Assembly: GCA_947167965.1 (NCBI GenBank)
Contig: CAMVJW010000004.1
Span: 1-64,000 of the forward strand
DNA length: 64,000 bases
Origin: an uncultured Clostridia bacterium
Lineage (GTDB): Bacteria > Bacillota > Clostridia > TANB77 > CAG-508
Direction of reading: 5' to 3'
In this document: piece by piece, positions 7,338 to 14,558 of the stretch
Numbering within the stretch: the first letter of the stretch is position 1
Layout of the letters: every line of letters begins with the position of its first letter
Notes under the pieces: generated by a model
Database searches by the model: none
What the model saw: only the letters and a program-made list of their open reading frames with translations
What the model was told of the DNA's origin: nothing
Program-made: the position numbers and the translations under genes

Positions 7338-8435
7338 ATGGAAAAGAAATTGGGATTTGGTTGTATGAGACTTCCAATGAATGATGGAGAAGTTGATTAT
7401 AATGAATTTAATAAAATGATAGACTATTATATGGATCAAGGTTTTGATTACTTTGATACAGCACATGGATACTTAGGTGGAAAAAGTGAAATAGCAATTA
7501 GAGAATGCTTAGCAAAAAGGTATCCTAGAAAAAGCTATATATTAACTAATAAACTCACAAAGTCATATTTTGGAACACAAGATGAAATAAAACCATTTTT
7601 CGAAAAACAATTAGAATGGTGTGGGGTAGAATATTTTGACTATTATTTAATGCATGCACAAGATAGAAATACATATACACATTTTCAAAAAACAAATGCT
7701 TATCAAGAATGTCTAAAACTAAAAGAACAAGGAAAAATAAAACATTTAGGTATCTCATTTCATGATACAGCTGAAATGCTTAAACAAATATTAAATGAGC
7801 ATCCAGAAATAGAAATAGTTCAAATACAATTTAATTATGCTGATTATTTTTCAAGCAGTGTTCAATCTAAAAAGGTGTATGAAGTTTGTCGAAAGTTTAA
7901 CAAACCTATATTAGTTATGGAACCAGTAAAAGGGGGAGGATTAGTAAATCTTCCAGATGAGGCTAAGAAGCTTTTTGATGATTTAAATCAAAATTACAGT
8001 TATGCAAGTTATGCAGTAAGATTTGCAGCAGGTTTTGATGGAATTTATAAAGTTCTATCAGGTATGAGTAATTTTGAACAACTTAAAGACAATGTTGATT
8101 ATATGAAAGATTTTATTCCATTAAATGAAAAAGAAATGGAAACAGTATTAAAAGTAGGAGAATTATTAAGAAATGCTGGAGGAATTGCATGTACAGCATG
8201 TAGATATTGTGTAGAAGGATGCCCTATGAAAATATCAATTCCAGATTTGTTTTCATGCTATAATGCTAAAATTCAATTCCAGGATTGGAATGCAGGATAT
8301 TATTATAATATTCATACACAAGCTGGGCTAGGAAAAGCATCAGATTGTATAAAATGTGGCAAATGTGAAAAAATTTGCCCACAACATTTAGAAATAAGAA
8401 ATCTATTAACAAAAGTTTCAGAAACTTTTGAATAA
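7338..8435 (+). CDS. Aldo/keto reductase with C-terminal ferredoxin domain
   Basis: A 365-residue oxidoreductase. The N-terminal TIM barrel has LGFGCMRLP, FDTAHGYLGGKSE (catalytic Asp and Tyr), ILTNKL (Lys) and YLMHAQ (His), the aldo/keto reductase tetrad. The last 90 residues carry two 4Fe-4S-type Cys clusters, CTACRYCVEGCP and CIKCGKCEKICP. This is the common clostridial Fe-S aldo/keto reductase, likely using ferredoxin or NAD(P)H electrons to reduce a carbonyl substrate in the cytoplasm. Start at 7338 is preferred because AAAAGGAT precedes it; the ATG at 7311 lacks a site. It follows the cyclophilin-like gene closely. Confidence 0.88.
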   Translation: MEKKLGFGCMRLPMNDGEVDYNEFNKMIDYYMDQGFDYFDTAHGYLGGKSEIAIRECLAKRYPRKSYILTNKLTKSYFGTQDEIKPFFEKQLEWCGVEYFDYYLMHAQDRNTYTHFQKTNAYQECLKLKEQGKIKHLGISFHDTAEMLKQILNEHPEIEIVQIQFNYADYFSSSVQSKKVYEVCRKFNKPILVMEPVKGGGLVNLPDEAKKLFDDLNQNYSYASYAVRFAAGFDGIYKVLSGMSNFEQLKDNVDYMKDFIPLNEKEMETVLKVGELLRNAGGIACTACRYCVEGCPMKISIPDLFSCYNAKIQFQDWNAGYYYNIHTQAGLGKASDCIKCGKCEKICPQHLEIRNLLTKVSETFE

Positions 8436-8526
8436 AAAGATGAACTTAAATTATATTATCATTAGATTAGGACCATCTAAATCAGTTATTTAAAATTAAA
8501 GAAATACATGTTAGAAGGAGTAAAAT

Positions 8527-9270
8527 ATGAATGAATATATTAATTTGAATTTAGAAAATATTAAAAATGAACATATTTGTTGTGCTATAGGAGATCCAAA
8601 ACATCAAGAAGGTGTCGATTGTAAAAAAGAATGGATAAAAAATAAATTAAAAGATGGACATGTTTTTAGAAAATTAAATGCAAGAGGTAAGATATTTATT
8701 GAATACGAGCCAATAGAAACAGCATGGGTTCCAATTAATGGAGAAAACTATGAGTATATTTATTGCTTATGGGTAGCAGGAAGCTTTAAGGGTAAAGGAA
8801 TTGGTAAAGAACTATTAGAATATGCTATAAATGATTCAAAAGAAAAAGGAAAAAGTGGTATTTGTACAATAGTTTCAAAAAAGAAAAAGCCATTTTTAGG
8901 AGAAAAGAAATTTTTTGAACATTTTGGATTTGAAGTTGTAGATAATATTTCTGACTATGAACTAATGGTACTAAAATTTAAAGAAGGAGAAACACCAAAA
9001 TTTAATGAACCAGCAAGAAATATGAAAATAGATAGTCAGGATTTTACGATTTATTATAGTAATGAATGCCCTTATGTTGAATATGAAGTAAAAGAACTTT
9101 CAAACTATGCTAAAGAAAAAAATATAAAATTAAACTTTATAAAAATTGATTCAGTTAAAAAAGCCAAAAACGCTCCTTGCATTTTTAACAATTGGGCTAA
9201 TTTTTATAAAGGAAAATTTATTTCTAATACAATATTAAATGCAAATGCTTTAGAAAAGTTATTGAAATAG
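8527..9270 (+). CDS. GNAT acetyltransferase with YoaP-like C-terminal domain
   Basis: A 247-residue two-domain protein. Residues about 50-155 are a GNAT N-acetyltransferase, with acetyl-CoA loop AGSFKGKGIGKELL and FFEHFGFEVV. The rest matches the YoaP-like C-terminal domain, with FTIYYSNECPYVEYEV and APCIFNNWANFYKGKFISNT. Both halves carry Cys residues (NECPY, APCIF), suggesting a metal- or thiol-linked role. The substrate is unknown. AGAAGGAG lies 8 bp upstream of the ATG. It is separated by 38 bp from the ZIP transporter gene. Confidence 0.82.
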   Translation: MNEYINLNLENIKNEHICCAIGDPKHQEGVDCKKEWIKNKLKDGHVFRKLNARGKIFIEYEPIETAWVPINGENYEYIYCLWVAGSFKGKGIGKELLEYAINDSKEKGKSGICTIVSKKKKPFLGEKKFFEHFGFEVVDNISDYELMVLKFKEGETPKFNEPARNMKIDSQDFTIYYSNECPYVEYEVKELSNYAKEKNIKLNFIKIDSVKKAKNAPCIFNNWANFYKGKFISNTILNANALEKLLK

Positions 9271-9308
9271 AATTAAATGCATTAATAATTATATGGAGAT
9301 GATCAAGT

Positions 9309-10086
9309 ATGGAAATGTTTTATGTTTTAGTAATTCCTTTTTTGGGAACAACTTTAGGCTCAGCAATGGTTTTCTTTATGAAAAATAAATTAAATAAAAA
9401 AATAGAAAAAGTGTTATTAGGGTTTGCATCTGGAGTAATGATTGCAGCATCAATTTGGTCACTTTTAATTCCAGCAATTGATATGGCTGGAGAACAAGGA
9501 AAAATAAAGTGGATGCCAGCTACAGTTGGATTTTTATTTGGAATAATATTTTTACTTATTTTAGATAAAATAATTCCACATTTACATCTAAAAAGTGATA
9601 AGCCAGAAGGATTAAAATCAAAGCTTAAGAAAAGTACAATGATGATGCTGGCAGTAACACTTCATAACATCCCAGAAGGAATGGCGGTTCGGAGTTGTTT
9701 TTGCAGGGACAATGGCACAAAATACAGGAATAACATTAGCAGGAGCAATTGCATTATCAATTGGTATTGCAATTCAAAATTTTCCAGAAGGTGCTATAAT
9801 TTCTATGCCACTTAAGACTGAAGGAATATCAAAGACAAAAGCATTTATATTAGGTACATTATCTGGAATTGTGGAACCAATTGGTGCATTAATTACAATA
9901 GGGTTAACTAATTTAGTAATACCAATTCTTCCATACATACTATCATTTGCTGCAGGAGCAATGATATATGTTGTAGTAGAAGAACTAATACCAGAGACAG
10001 AAAAAGGTATGCATTCAGATTTAGGAACAATAGGACTTGCGATTGGATTTATTATAATGATGATTTTAGATATTACACTCGGTTAA
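9309..10086 (+). CDS. ZIP-family divalent metal transporter, frame restored by +1 shift at CGG
   Basis: Two overlapping frames together encode one 258-residue ZIP transporter for zinc, iron or related cations. The first frame gives TM1-TM3 and LAVTLHNIPEGMAV (the metal-binding HN.PEG motif of TM4) and then meets CGG at 9690-9692. Skipping the C gives GVVFAGTMAQNTG and continues through the second metal motif IQNFPEGA to the natural C-terminus FIIMMILDITLG. Without the shift the product stops after TM4. There is no other damage, so this looks like a one-base frame change in an otherwise intact gene. AGATGATC precedes the ATG weakly. See the CGG finding. Confidence 0.85.
9687..9693 (+). other. 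Putative +1 frameshift site GTT CGG A in the ZIP gene
   Basis: Zero-frame codons GTT CGG AGT; the restored frame reads GTT (C) GGA GTT, giving Ala-Val-Gly-Val as in ZIP TM4. This is one of four such sites in the window. Confidence 0.6.
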
Positions 10087-10113
10087 ATATAAATTTTAAA
10101 ATGGAGGAAATAA

Positions 10114-10569
10114 ATGAATATTAAAGTTGTTACAGGTGGAGTTGTTGAAAAAAATGGGAAGTTTTTATTAGTTAAAGAGAAACAAGAGATTTGTAAAGGA
10201 AAATGGAACATTCCAGCTGGGGGATTAGATCCAAATGAATCATTAACTGAAGGAGCTGAAAGAGAAATATATGAAGAAACCGGTTGTAAAGTTAAAGCAA
10301 CAGGAATATTAGAAATATTTAATGAGGTTTTAGAAGGAGTTAATGTAGTTTGTTTCTTTTTTGACACAAAGATTATAGATGAAGAAATTAAAGCAGATGG
10401 TAAAGAAATATCAAGTGTAAAATGGTTTACCTATGATGAAATACAAAATATGAAAGACGAGCTTAGAGCAGATGGGTATTTTTTAAGAATATTAAAAAAT
10501 AAAATAGATAATAACATATTACCACTTGATTTGATTAGAATTACAAAAAATAATAGTAAAAGTAAATAA
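10114..10569 (+). CDS. Nudix hydrolase
   Basis: A 151-residue single-domain Nudix hydrolase with a canonical box: GGLDPNESLTEGAEREIYEE at about residues 37-56 followed by TGCKV. The size and compact form resemble ADP-ribose/NADH pyrophosphatase or MutT-like house-cleaning enzymes; substrate unassigned. ATGGAGG lies 8 bp before the start. It follows the ZIP gene by 27 bp. Confidence 0.87.
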   Translation: MNIKVVTGGVVEKNGKFLLVKEKQEICKGKWNIPAGGLDPNESLTEGAEREIYEETGCKVKATGILEIFNEVLEGVNVVCFFFDTKIIDEEIKADGKEISSVKWFTYDEIQNMKDELRADGYFLRILKNKIDNNILPLDLIRITKNNSKSK

Positions 10570-10632
10570 TTATTTTAGAACATAAAACGAGAATATAGTT
10601 AAAAAATGTATACAAAATACACGTTTTTGTTG

Positions 10633-10748
10633 TATAATAGAACAAGATTTTTGAAAATTTAGAAGGAGATAATTTGCTTATAAAATGTATATCAAATCTA
10701 AAGGAAAATAAAATAGCAGATTTAAGTATAGTTGATATGCTAGAATAA
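10633..10748 (+). other. TATAAT box followed by a 24-codon TTG-initiated frame
   Basis: A TATAAT at 10633-10638 precedes AGAAGGAG (10661-10668) and, six bases on, TTG opening a 24-codon frame ending in TAA at 10748. The spacing is right for translation, but the product (LLIKCISNLKENKIADLSIV and four more residues) is not recognised. It may be a leader peptide or the 5' remnant of a gene; alternatively it is only the leader of the acetyltransferase gene at 10790. Confidence 0.3.
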
Positions 10749-10789
10749 TAATTTGATATTAAATTCATTAATTGTAATGGGGAAATTAT

Positions 10790-11578
10790 ATGAATAAAAA
10801 AATGACTGGAAGAAATTGCTTAAATATGCAATACGAGGTATTGGAAGGATTATTTTTTGATAATAAAGAAGAAACAGATTCATATCTGTTATGTACTTCA
10901 AGAATAATAGATGACTACTATTTCAATTTAGCATATATAAAAAATAAAATTGATATTGAATTAATACAAATTCTAGAAAATCAATTTAAAGAAATAAATA
11001 GAACACCATCAATATATTTAAGTAGAGATGATATTAATTTTAGTGAAAATAAACAAATACTTTTAAATAATGGATATAGATTAAACAATATTGATGTATA
11101 TATGGAATTTGAAAAAAATATTAAAATCGATATTAATACAGATATTAGAATTGTTAAAAATGAAAAAGATTACAATGATTTTATGAAGGTTTTGTCTTCT
11201 GCACATAATGATAAAATAGAAAATGATGAAGAAAGTTTATATTCAGGTGTAATAACAGAAAATTATTATAAAGCTATTAAAAATTCAATTAATAGTAAAA
11301 AGCATTTTCATTTCATTGAATATGATAATAACATACCAGTTTGTGTTAGTACATTAAACATTAAGGAAAAAATTGGAATTATAAATGATTTTGGAACAGC
11401 ACAAGGCTACTGGAATATGGGATTTGGCAAACAATTAATGGCATATATGATAAATAAGTTTTATGAAATGGGTGGAAAAATTTTAACACTTAGTACAGAA
11501 TACAAAAGTAAAAATCAATTGTTTTATGAAAAGGTAGGCTTTAAAGAAAAATATATTATGGAACAATTTATTAAATAA
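10790..11578 (+). CDS. GNAT N-acetyltransferase
   Basis: A 262-residue protein whose C-terminal 140 residues are a GNAT domain: NIPVCVSTLNIKEKIGIIND, the acetyl-CoA-binding loop YWNMGFGKQLM, and LSTEYKSKNQLFYEKVGFKEKY. The N-terminal half appears to be a degenerate second GNAT-like or lid region. GGGGAAA lies close to the ATG. Substrate unknown; it sits in a cluster of Nudix and acetyltransferase genes, suggesting small-molecule detoxification or salvage, which is only contextual. Confidence 0.78.
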   Translation: MNKKMTGRNCLNMQYEVLEGLFFDNKEETDSYLLCTSRIIDDYYFNLAYIKNKIDIELIQILENQFKEINRTPSIYLSRDDINFSENKQILLNNGYRLNNIDVYMEFEKNIKIDINTDIRIVKNEKDYNDFMKVLSSAHNDKIENDEESLYSGVITENYYKAIKNSINSKKHFHFIEYDNNIPVCVSTLNIKEKIGIINDFGTAQGYWNMGFGKQLMAYMINKFYEMGGKILTLSTEYKSKNQLFYEKVGFKEKYIMEQFIK

Positions 11579-11624
11579 ATTAATTAATTAAGAGTTAATG
11601 TTAAATTAATAATAAGAAAGGATT

Positions 11625-12179
11625 ATGAAAAAAATGGAAGAAATGATTGATGTTCTTGATGAAAACGGAGTAAAAACTGGAGAAATTGTAACAAGAAAAG
11701 AAGTACATAAAAGAGGATTATGGCATAGAGCTATAGTTGTTGCAATTATAAATGAGAAAAATGAAATATTAATTCAACAAAGAAGTGCTAATAAAGATAA
11801 AAATCCAAATAAGTGGGATATTTCAGCTGCTGGACACATTTCGTCAGGGCAAGATGCTTTAATGGGTGCGACTCGTGAAATAAATGAGGAAGTAAGTGTT
11901 AATTTAGGATTTAATGTTGAAGTTAAAGAATTTAGATTTATGTATTCTTTTAGAAAACAACAAGTTTTTTCTGAAAATTTTATAGAAAATCAATTTTATG
12001 ATTTTTTTGTCCTAAGACAAAATGGACTAAATAAGGATTCTATTAAATTTCAAAAAGAAGAAGTTCAAAATGTTGATTTTGTAACTATTTCACAACTAAA
12101 CGAGATGCGTAAAAATGGTGAATTAGTCGAAAGAGAAGAGGTATATAGTGTTTTAAATGAATATTTATTTAGACTATAG
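11625..12179 (+). CDS. Nudix hydrolase of the isopentenyl-diphosphate isomerase-like class
   Basis: A 184-residue Nudix protein beginning with the characteristic EMIDVLDENGVKTGEIVTR and the HKRGLWHRA motif of the Idi-like Nudix subgroup, followed by WDISAAGHISSGQDALMGAT and REINEE. Family members hydrolyse nucleotide sugars or other pyrophosphates; it is unlikely to be a true isopentenyl-diphosphate isomerase because the Nudix helix is of hydrolase type. AGAAAGG lies just upstream of ATG 11625. It is paralogous to the next gene. Confidence 0.85.
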   Translation: MKKMEEMIDVLDENGVKTGEIVTRKEVHKRGLWHRAIVVAIINEKNEILIQQRSANKDKNPNKWDISAAGHISSGQDALMGATREINEEVSVNLGFNVEVKEFRFMYSFRKQQVFSENFIENQFYDFFVLRQNGLNKDSIKFQKEEVQNVDFVTISQLNEMRKNGELVEREEVYSVLNEYLFRL

Positions 12180-12214
12180 TAAGAATTTAGTTTATGCTAG
12201 TATTGGAGGTAAAA

Positions 12215-12745
12215 ATGGAAAAATTTGATGTTCTTAATGAATTTGGTGAATTTACAGGGAAAGTAGCAACTAGAGAAGAGTGCCATAAAAAAGGATACTG
12301 GCACAGAGCAGTTTATGCATTTATTATTGATGAAAACAAAAATATTCTGTTACAAAAAAGAAGTCCTAGTAAAAAATCATGGCCAAATTTGTGGGATCCA
12401 CCTGTAGGTGGACATGTAAATAGCGGAGAATTTGGAAGACAAGCTATAATTCGAGAAACGAAGGAAGAATTAGGAATTCAAATATCAGACGATGATATCA
12501 AGTATTTATTATGCTCAACATCTATAAATATACAGGGAAATATAATAAACAAGCATTATGATGAATGTTATATGATTACAAAAAATATTGATACATCAGA
12601 TATAGTTTTACAAAAAGATGAAGTTGAAGATGTTAAGTTTTTTTCTAAAGAAGAACTAATAAAAAGAATTGACAATAATTATGAAGGCTTAAGTGGGAAA
12701 ACTGCAGTATGGAATTTTTTAAAAGTCATTTTAGAGAAAATCTAA
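12215..12745 (+). CDS. Nudix hydrolase, paralogue of the preceding gene
   Basis: A 176-residue protein sharing EKFDVLNEFGEFTGKVATR, HKKGYWHRAV and a Nudix box (GGHVNSGEFGRQAIIRETKE followed by E) with its upstream neighbour, pointing to tandem duplication. The start is placed at 12215 because TTGGAGGTAAAA directly precedes that ATG, whereas the in-frame ATG at 12194 lies upstream of the ribosome binding site. Substrate not assignable. Confidence 0.85.
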   Translation: MEKFDVLNEFGEFTGKVATREECHKKGYWHRAVYAFIIDENKNILLQKRSPSKKSWPNLWDPPVGGHVNSGEFGRQAIIRETKEELGIQISDDDIKYLLCSTSINIQGNIINKHYDECYMITKNIDTSDIVLQKDEVEDVKFFSKEELIKRIDNNYEGLSGKTAVWNFLKVILEKI

Positions 12746-12784
12746 AACGTATAATAAAATTATATTAAATCATAAGGAGGAAAA

Positions 12785-13165
12785 ATGTTTTGTACTAATT
12801 GCGGTAAACAAATATCTGAAATAAGTAAGTTTTGTGCGTATTGTGGGGCAACTGTTCCTATAAAGAAAACACAATTAAAAGAAATTCAACTGATATTTAA
12901 TAGACCCAAAAAGTTTTTTGCTTGTTTAGCTCCGATGAGAGTTTATATCGACAAAAAATTGGTTTTAGAATTAAAGAATGGAAAAAGTGGTAAGGTTATA
13001 GTCGAACCTGGAAAACATAAAATTTTACTTGAAATGTGGAGTACTAAAGGCGAAGAAGAATTTGAGTTTTCTAAAGAATATTCAAAAGTTAATTTAGATA
13101 TTAGTTTAAAAATGGGGTTATGGAATAATAAACTAAATATATCAAATATAAGAAATGAAAAATAA
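12785..13165 (+). CDS. Zinc-ribbon protein
   Basis: A 126-residue protein with an N-terminal zinc ribbon (CTNCGKQISEISKFCAYCG, two CxxC pairs) and a C-terminal beta-rich domain of about 90 residues (IYIDKKLVLELKNGKSGKV-like) with no catalytic motif visible. AAGGAGG lies 6 bp upstream. It forms a pair with the next zinc-ribbon gene. The function is unknown; such proteins are often membrane-associated scaffolds or sensors. Confidence 0.75.
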   Translation: MFCTNCGKQISEISKFCAYCGATVPIKKTQLKEIQLIFNRPKKFFACLAPMRVYIDKKLVLELKNGKSGKVIVEPGKHKILLEMWSTKGEEEFEFSKEYSKVNLDISLKMGLWNNKLNISNIRNEK

Positions 13166-13182
13166 AAGGAGATTAGATTAAA

Positions 13183-13605
13183 ATGGTAAATTATTGTATG
13201 TATTGTGGTACAAAAATAAATGAAGGGGAAACCAAGTGTTCAAAGTGTGGAGCTGATGTTGCAGAAATTGAAGCAAACAACAATAATAACAATAATGAAG
13301 AAGTTTTAACATATAACGATGAAGAATATATAATCAAAAATGATGAAAGTAATAATACGGCAGAGAAAGCAGGAATTAATGGTTTAGCAATAGGTAGTTT
13401 TGTATGTTCATTATGTGGATTATTGGTATCAGGCTTAATATTTGGAATAATTGCAATAATTTTAGGTATTTCAGCAAAAAGCCAAATTAAAAAATCAAAT
13501 AATAAAAAGGGAAAAGTATTAGCTACAGTAGGCTTAATTATAGGTATTATTGACATAATTGTTGTAGTATTATATCTAATTCTAAGATCAAAAAAATTGA
13601 TTTAA
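13183..13605 (+). CDS. Zinc-ribbon membrane protein (DUF4190-like)
   Basis: A 140-residue protein with an N-terminal zinc ribbon (CMYCGTKINEGETKCSKCG), an Asn/Glu-rich linker, and two hydrophobic helices (about residues 70-95 and 110-132) resembling DUF4190: NGLAIGSFVCSLCGLLVSGL, then a SAKSQIKKSNNKKGK loop and VGLIIGIIDIIVVVLYLIL. Two CxxC pairs suggest zinc binding on the cytoplasmic side. AAAGGAG lies 12 bp upstream. Function not known. Confidence 0.8.
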   Translation: MVNYCMYCGTKINEGETKCSKCGADVAEIEANNNNNNNEEVLTYNDEEYIIKNDESNNTAEKAGINGLAIGSFVCSLCGLLVSGLIFGIIAIILGISAKSQIKKSNNKKGKVLATVGLIIGIIDIIVVVLYLILRSKKLI

Positions 13606-13642
13606 TTTTATTTGTTAATAATTGATTTAAAAATATACAAAT

Positions 13643-13686
13643 AAAAAAGTTATGAAGAGAAAAATAATCTTCATAACTTTTTTATT
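13643..13686. terminator. Bidirectional intrinsic terminator
   Basis: AAAAAAGTTATGAAGA (13643-13658) pairs perfectly with TCTTCATAACTTTTTT (13668-13683) around a 9-nt loop, with T-runs on both strands. It serves the + strand zinc-ribbon operon and the convergent - strand tetR gene, whose stop codon overlaps its edge. Confidence 0.85.
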
Positions 13687-14272
13687 TTATTAATTTTCTA
13701 ATAGTATCATATAAGTAAGGTTTATATTCATCTATTGGAAGAGGTCTTTTTTCTAGAATAGAAGTAAAACAAGTTGAACTAACAAGTTCTAAGATCATAA
13801 ATAGAGTAACTTCAGGATTAGGTAAATTAATATTATTATCTTTTACACCTTTTATAAATAAATTATATAGCCCCAATTCATCCTTATCTCCACCTTCATA
13901 AATCTTTATTATGGATTTATTATATATACCCCAAGATAGATTTTTAGAAATGAACTTAAGAAGCATAGGCTTTTTTTTAAATTCATCAATAACATAATTA
14001 ATAATAAATATAATTTGATCAGAAAAATTTTGAATATAGTTTTTCCTTAGAGCAGTTAAAGCATCCTTAAAAAGCTTTTCTGATTTTTTTGTAATTAAAA
14101 TATCTTGAAGCTCATATTTATCTTTAAAATATAAATAAAATGTACCTTTTGCAACTTTTGCATTATCTACAATTTCCTGAATAGAAGTGTTTTTTATACC
14201 TTTATCTGTAAACAAAGAAAAAGCTGTATCTAATAATCTTTGCTTTTTATTATTTTCATTTAATTGTTCCAT
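13682..14272 (-). CDS. TetR-family repressor of the adjacent MMPL exporter
   Basis: A 196-residue TetR-family regulator. The N-terminal HTH is clear: QRLLDTAFSLFTDKGIKNTS, IQEIVDNAKVAKGTFYLYFK and DKYELQ. The helical C-terminal ligand domain is diverse. It is divergent from the MMPL exporter gene; three copies of the near-palindrome TGACTAATRGTCA lie between them, overlapping the -35 boxes of both promoters, so autoregulation and repression of the exporter are strongly suggested. AGGAGG precedes the start codon on the - strand. Confidence 0.9.
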   Translation of the reverse strand: MEQLNENNKKQRLLDTAFSLFTDKGIKNTSIQEIVDNAKVAKGTFYLYFKDKYELQDILITKKSEKLFKDALTALRKNYIQNFSDQIIFIINYVIDEFKKKPMLLKFISKNLSWGIYNKSIIKIYEGGDKDELGLYNLFIKGVKDNNINLPNPEVTLFMILELVSSTCFTSILEKRPLPIDEYKPYLYDTIRKLIK

Positions 14273-14294
14273 AGGTTAATCCTCCTATAAAAGT

Positions 14295-14323
14295 ATTATG
14301 ACACATTTTTGACTAATAGTCAA
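14295..14323 (-). promoter_or_regulatory. tetR promoter overlapped by operator O1
   Basis: On the - strand, TTGACT (14323-14318), a 17-bp spacer and CATAAT (14300-14295). The 13-bp palindrome TGACTAATAGTCA (14310-14322) covers the -35 box, as expected for autorepression. Confidence 0.7.
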
Positions 14324-14484
14324 TATTATAATTAGAATGAATTAAAATTATAACTACATAAGATAATAATTAAATTAGCAAAATCTAATATATGTAATAG
14401 TAGAGAAAATTTGAAAATATTAAAGTATTTGCGATTATAGATAAAAGCTTTTTAAGCATAAAAGTTAAAATTTTAATAAATATA

Positions 14485-14532
14485 TTGACTAATGGTCAGC
14501 AATTTGATATAATTTCGAATGACTAATGGTCA
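14485..14532 (+). promoter_or_regulatory. MMPL exporter promoter with operators O2 and O3
   Basis: TTGACT (14485-14490), 17 bp, TATAAT (14508-14513). TGACTAATGGTCA occurs at 14486-14498 (on the -35 box) and again at 14520-14532 (at the expected transcription start). The two copies are identical to each other and differ by one base from O1 at 14310-14322, giving a three-site TetR control region. Confidence 0.8.
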
Positions 14533-14558
14533 TAAATAACAATAGAAAGGAGAAAAAC

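Noticed and set aside
13191..13556. Long - strand open frame opposite the zinc-ribbon membrane protein
   Set aside because: A shadow of the + strand gene: no ribosome binding site, and the + strand product has clear zinc-ribbon and TM features.
14526..14558. Upstream ATG of the MMPL exporter frame
   Set aside because: It lies inside operator O3 at the expected transcription start, with no ribosome binding site; 14559 behind AGAAAGGAG is preferred.
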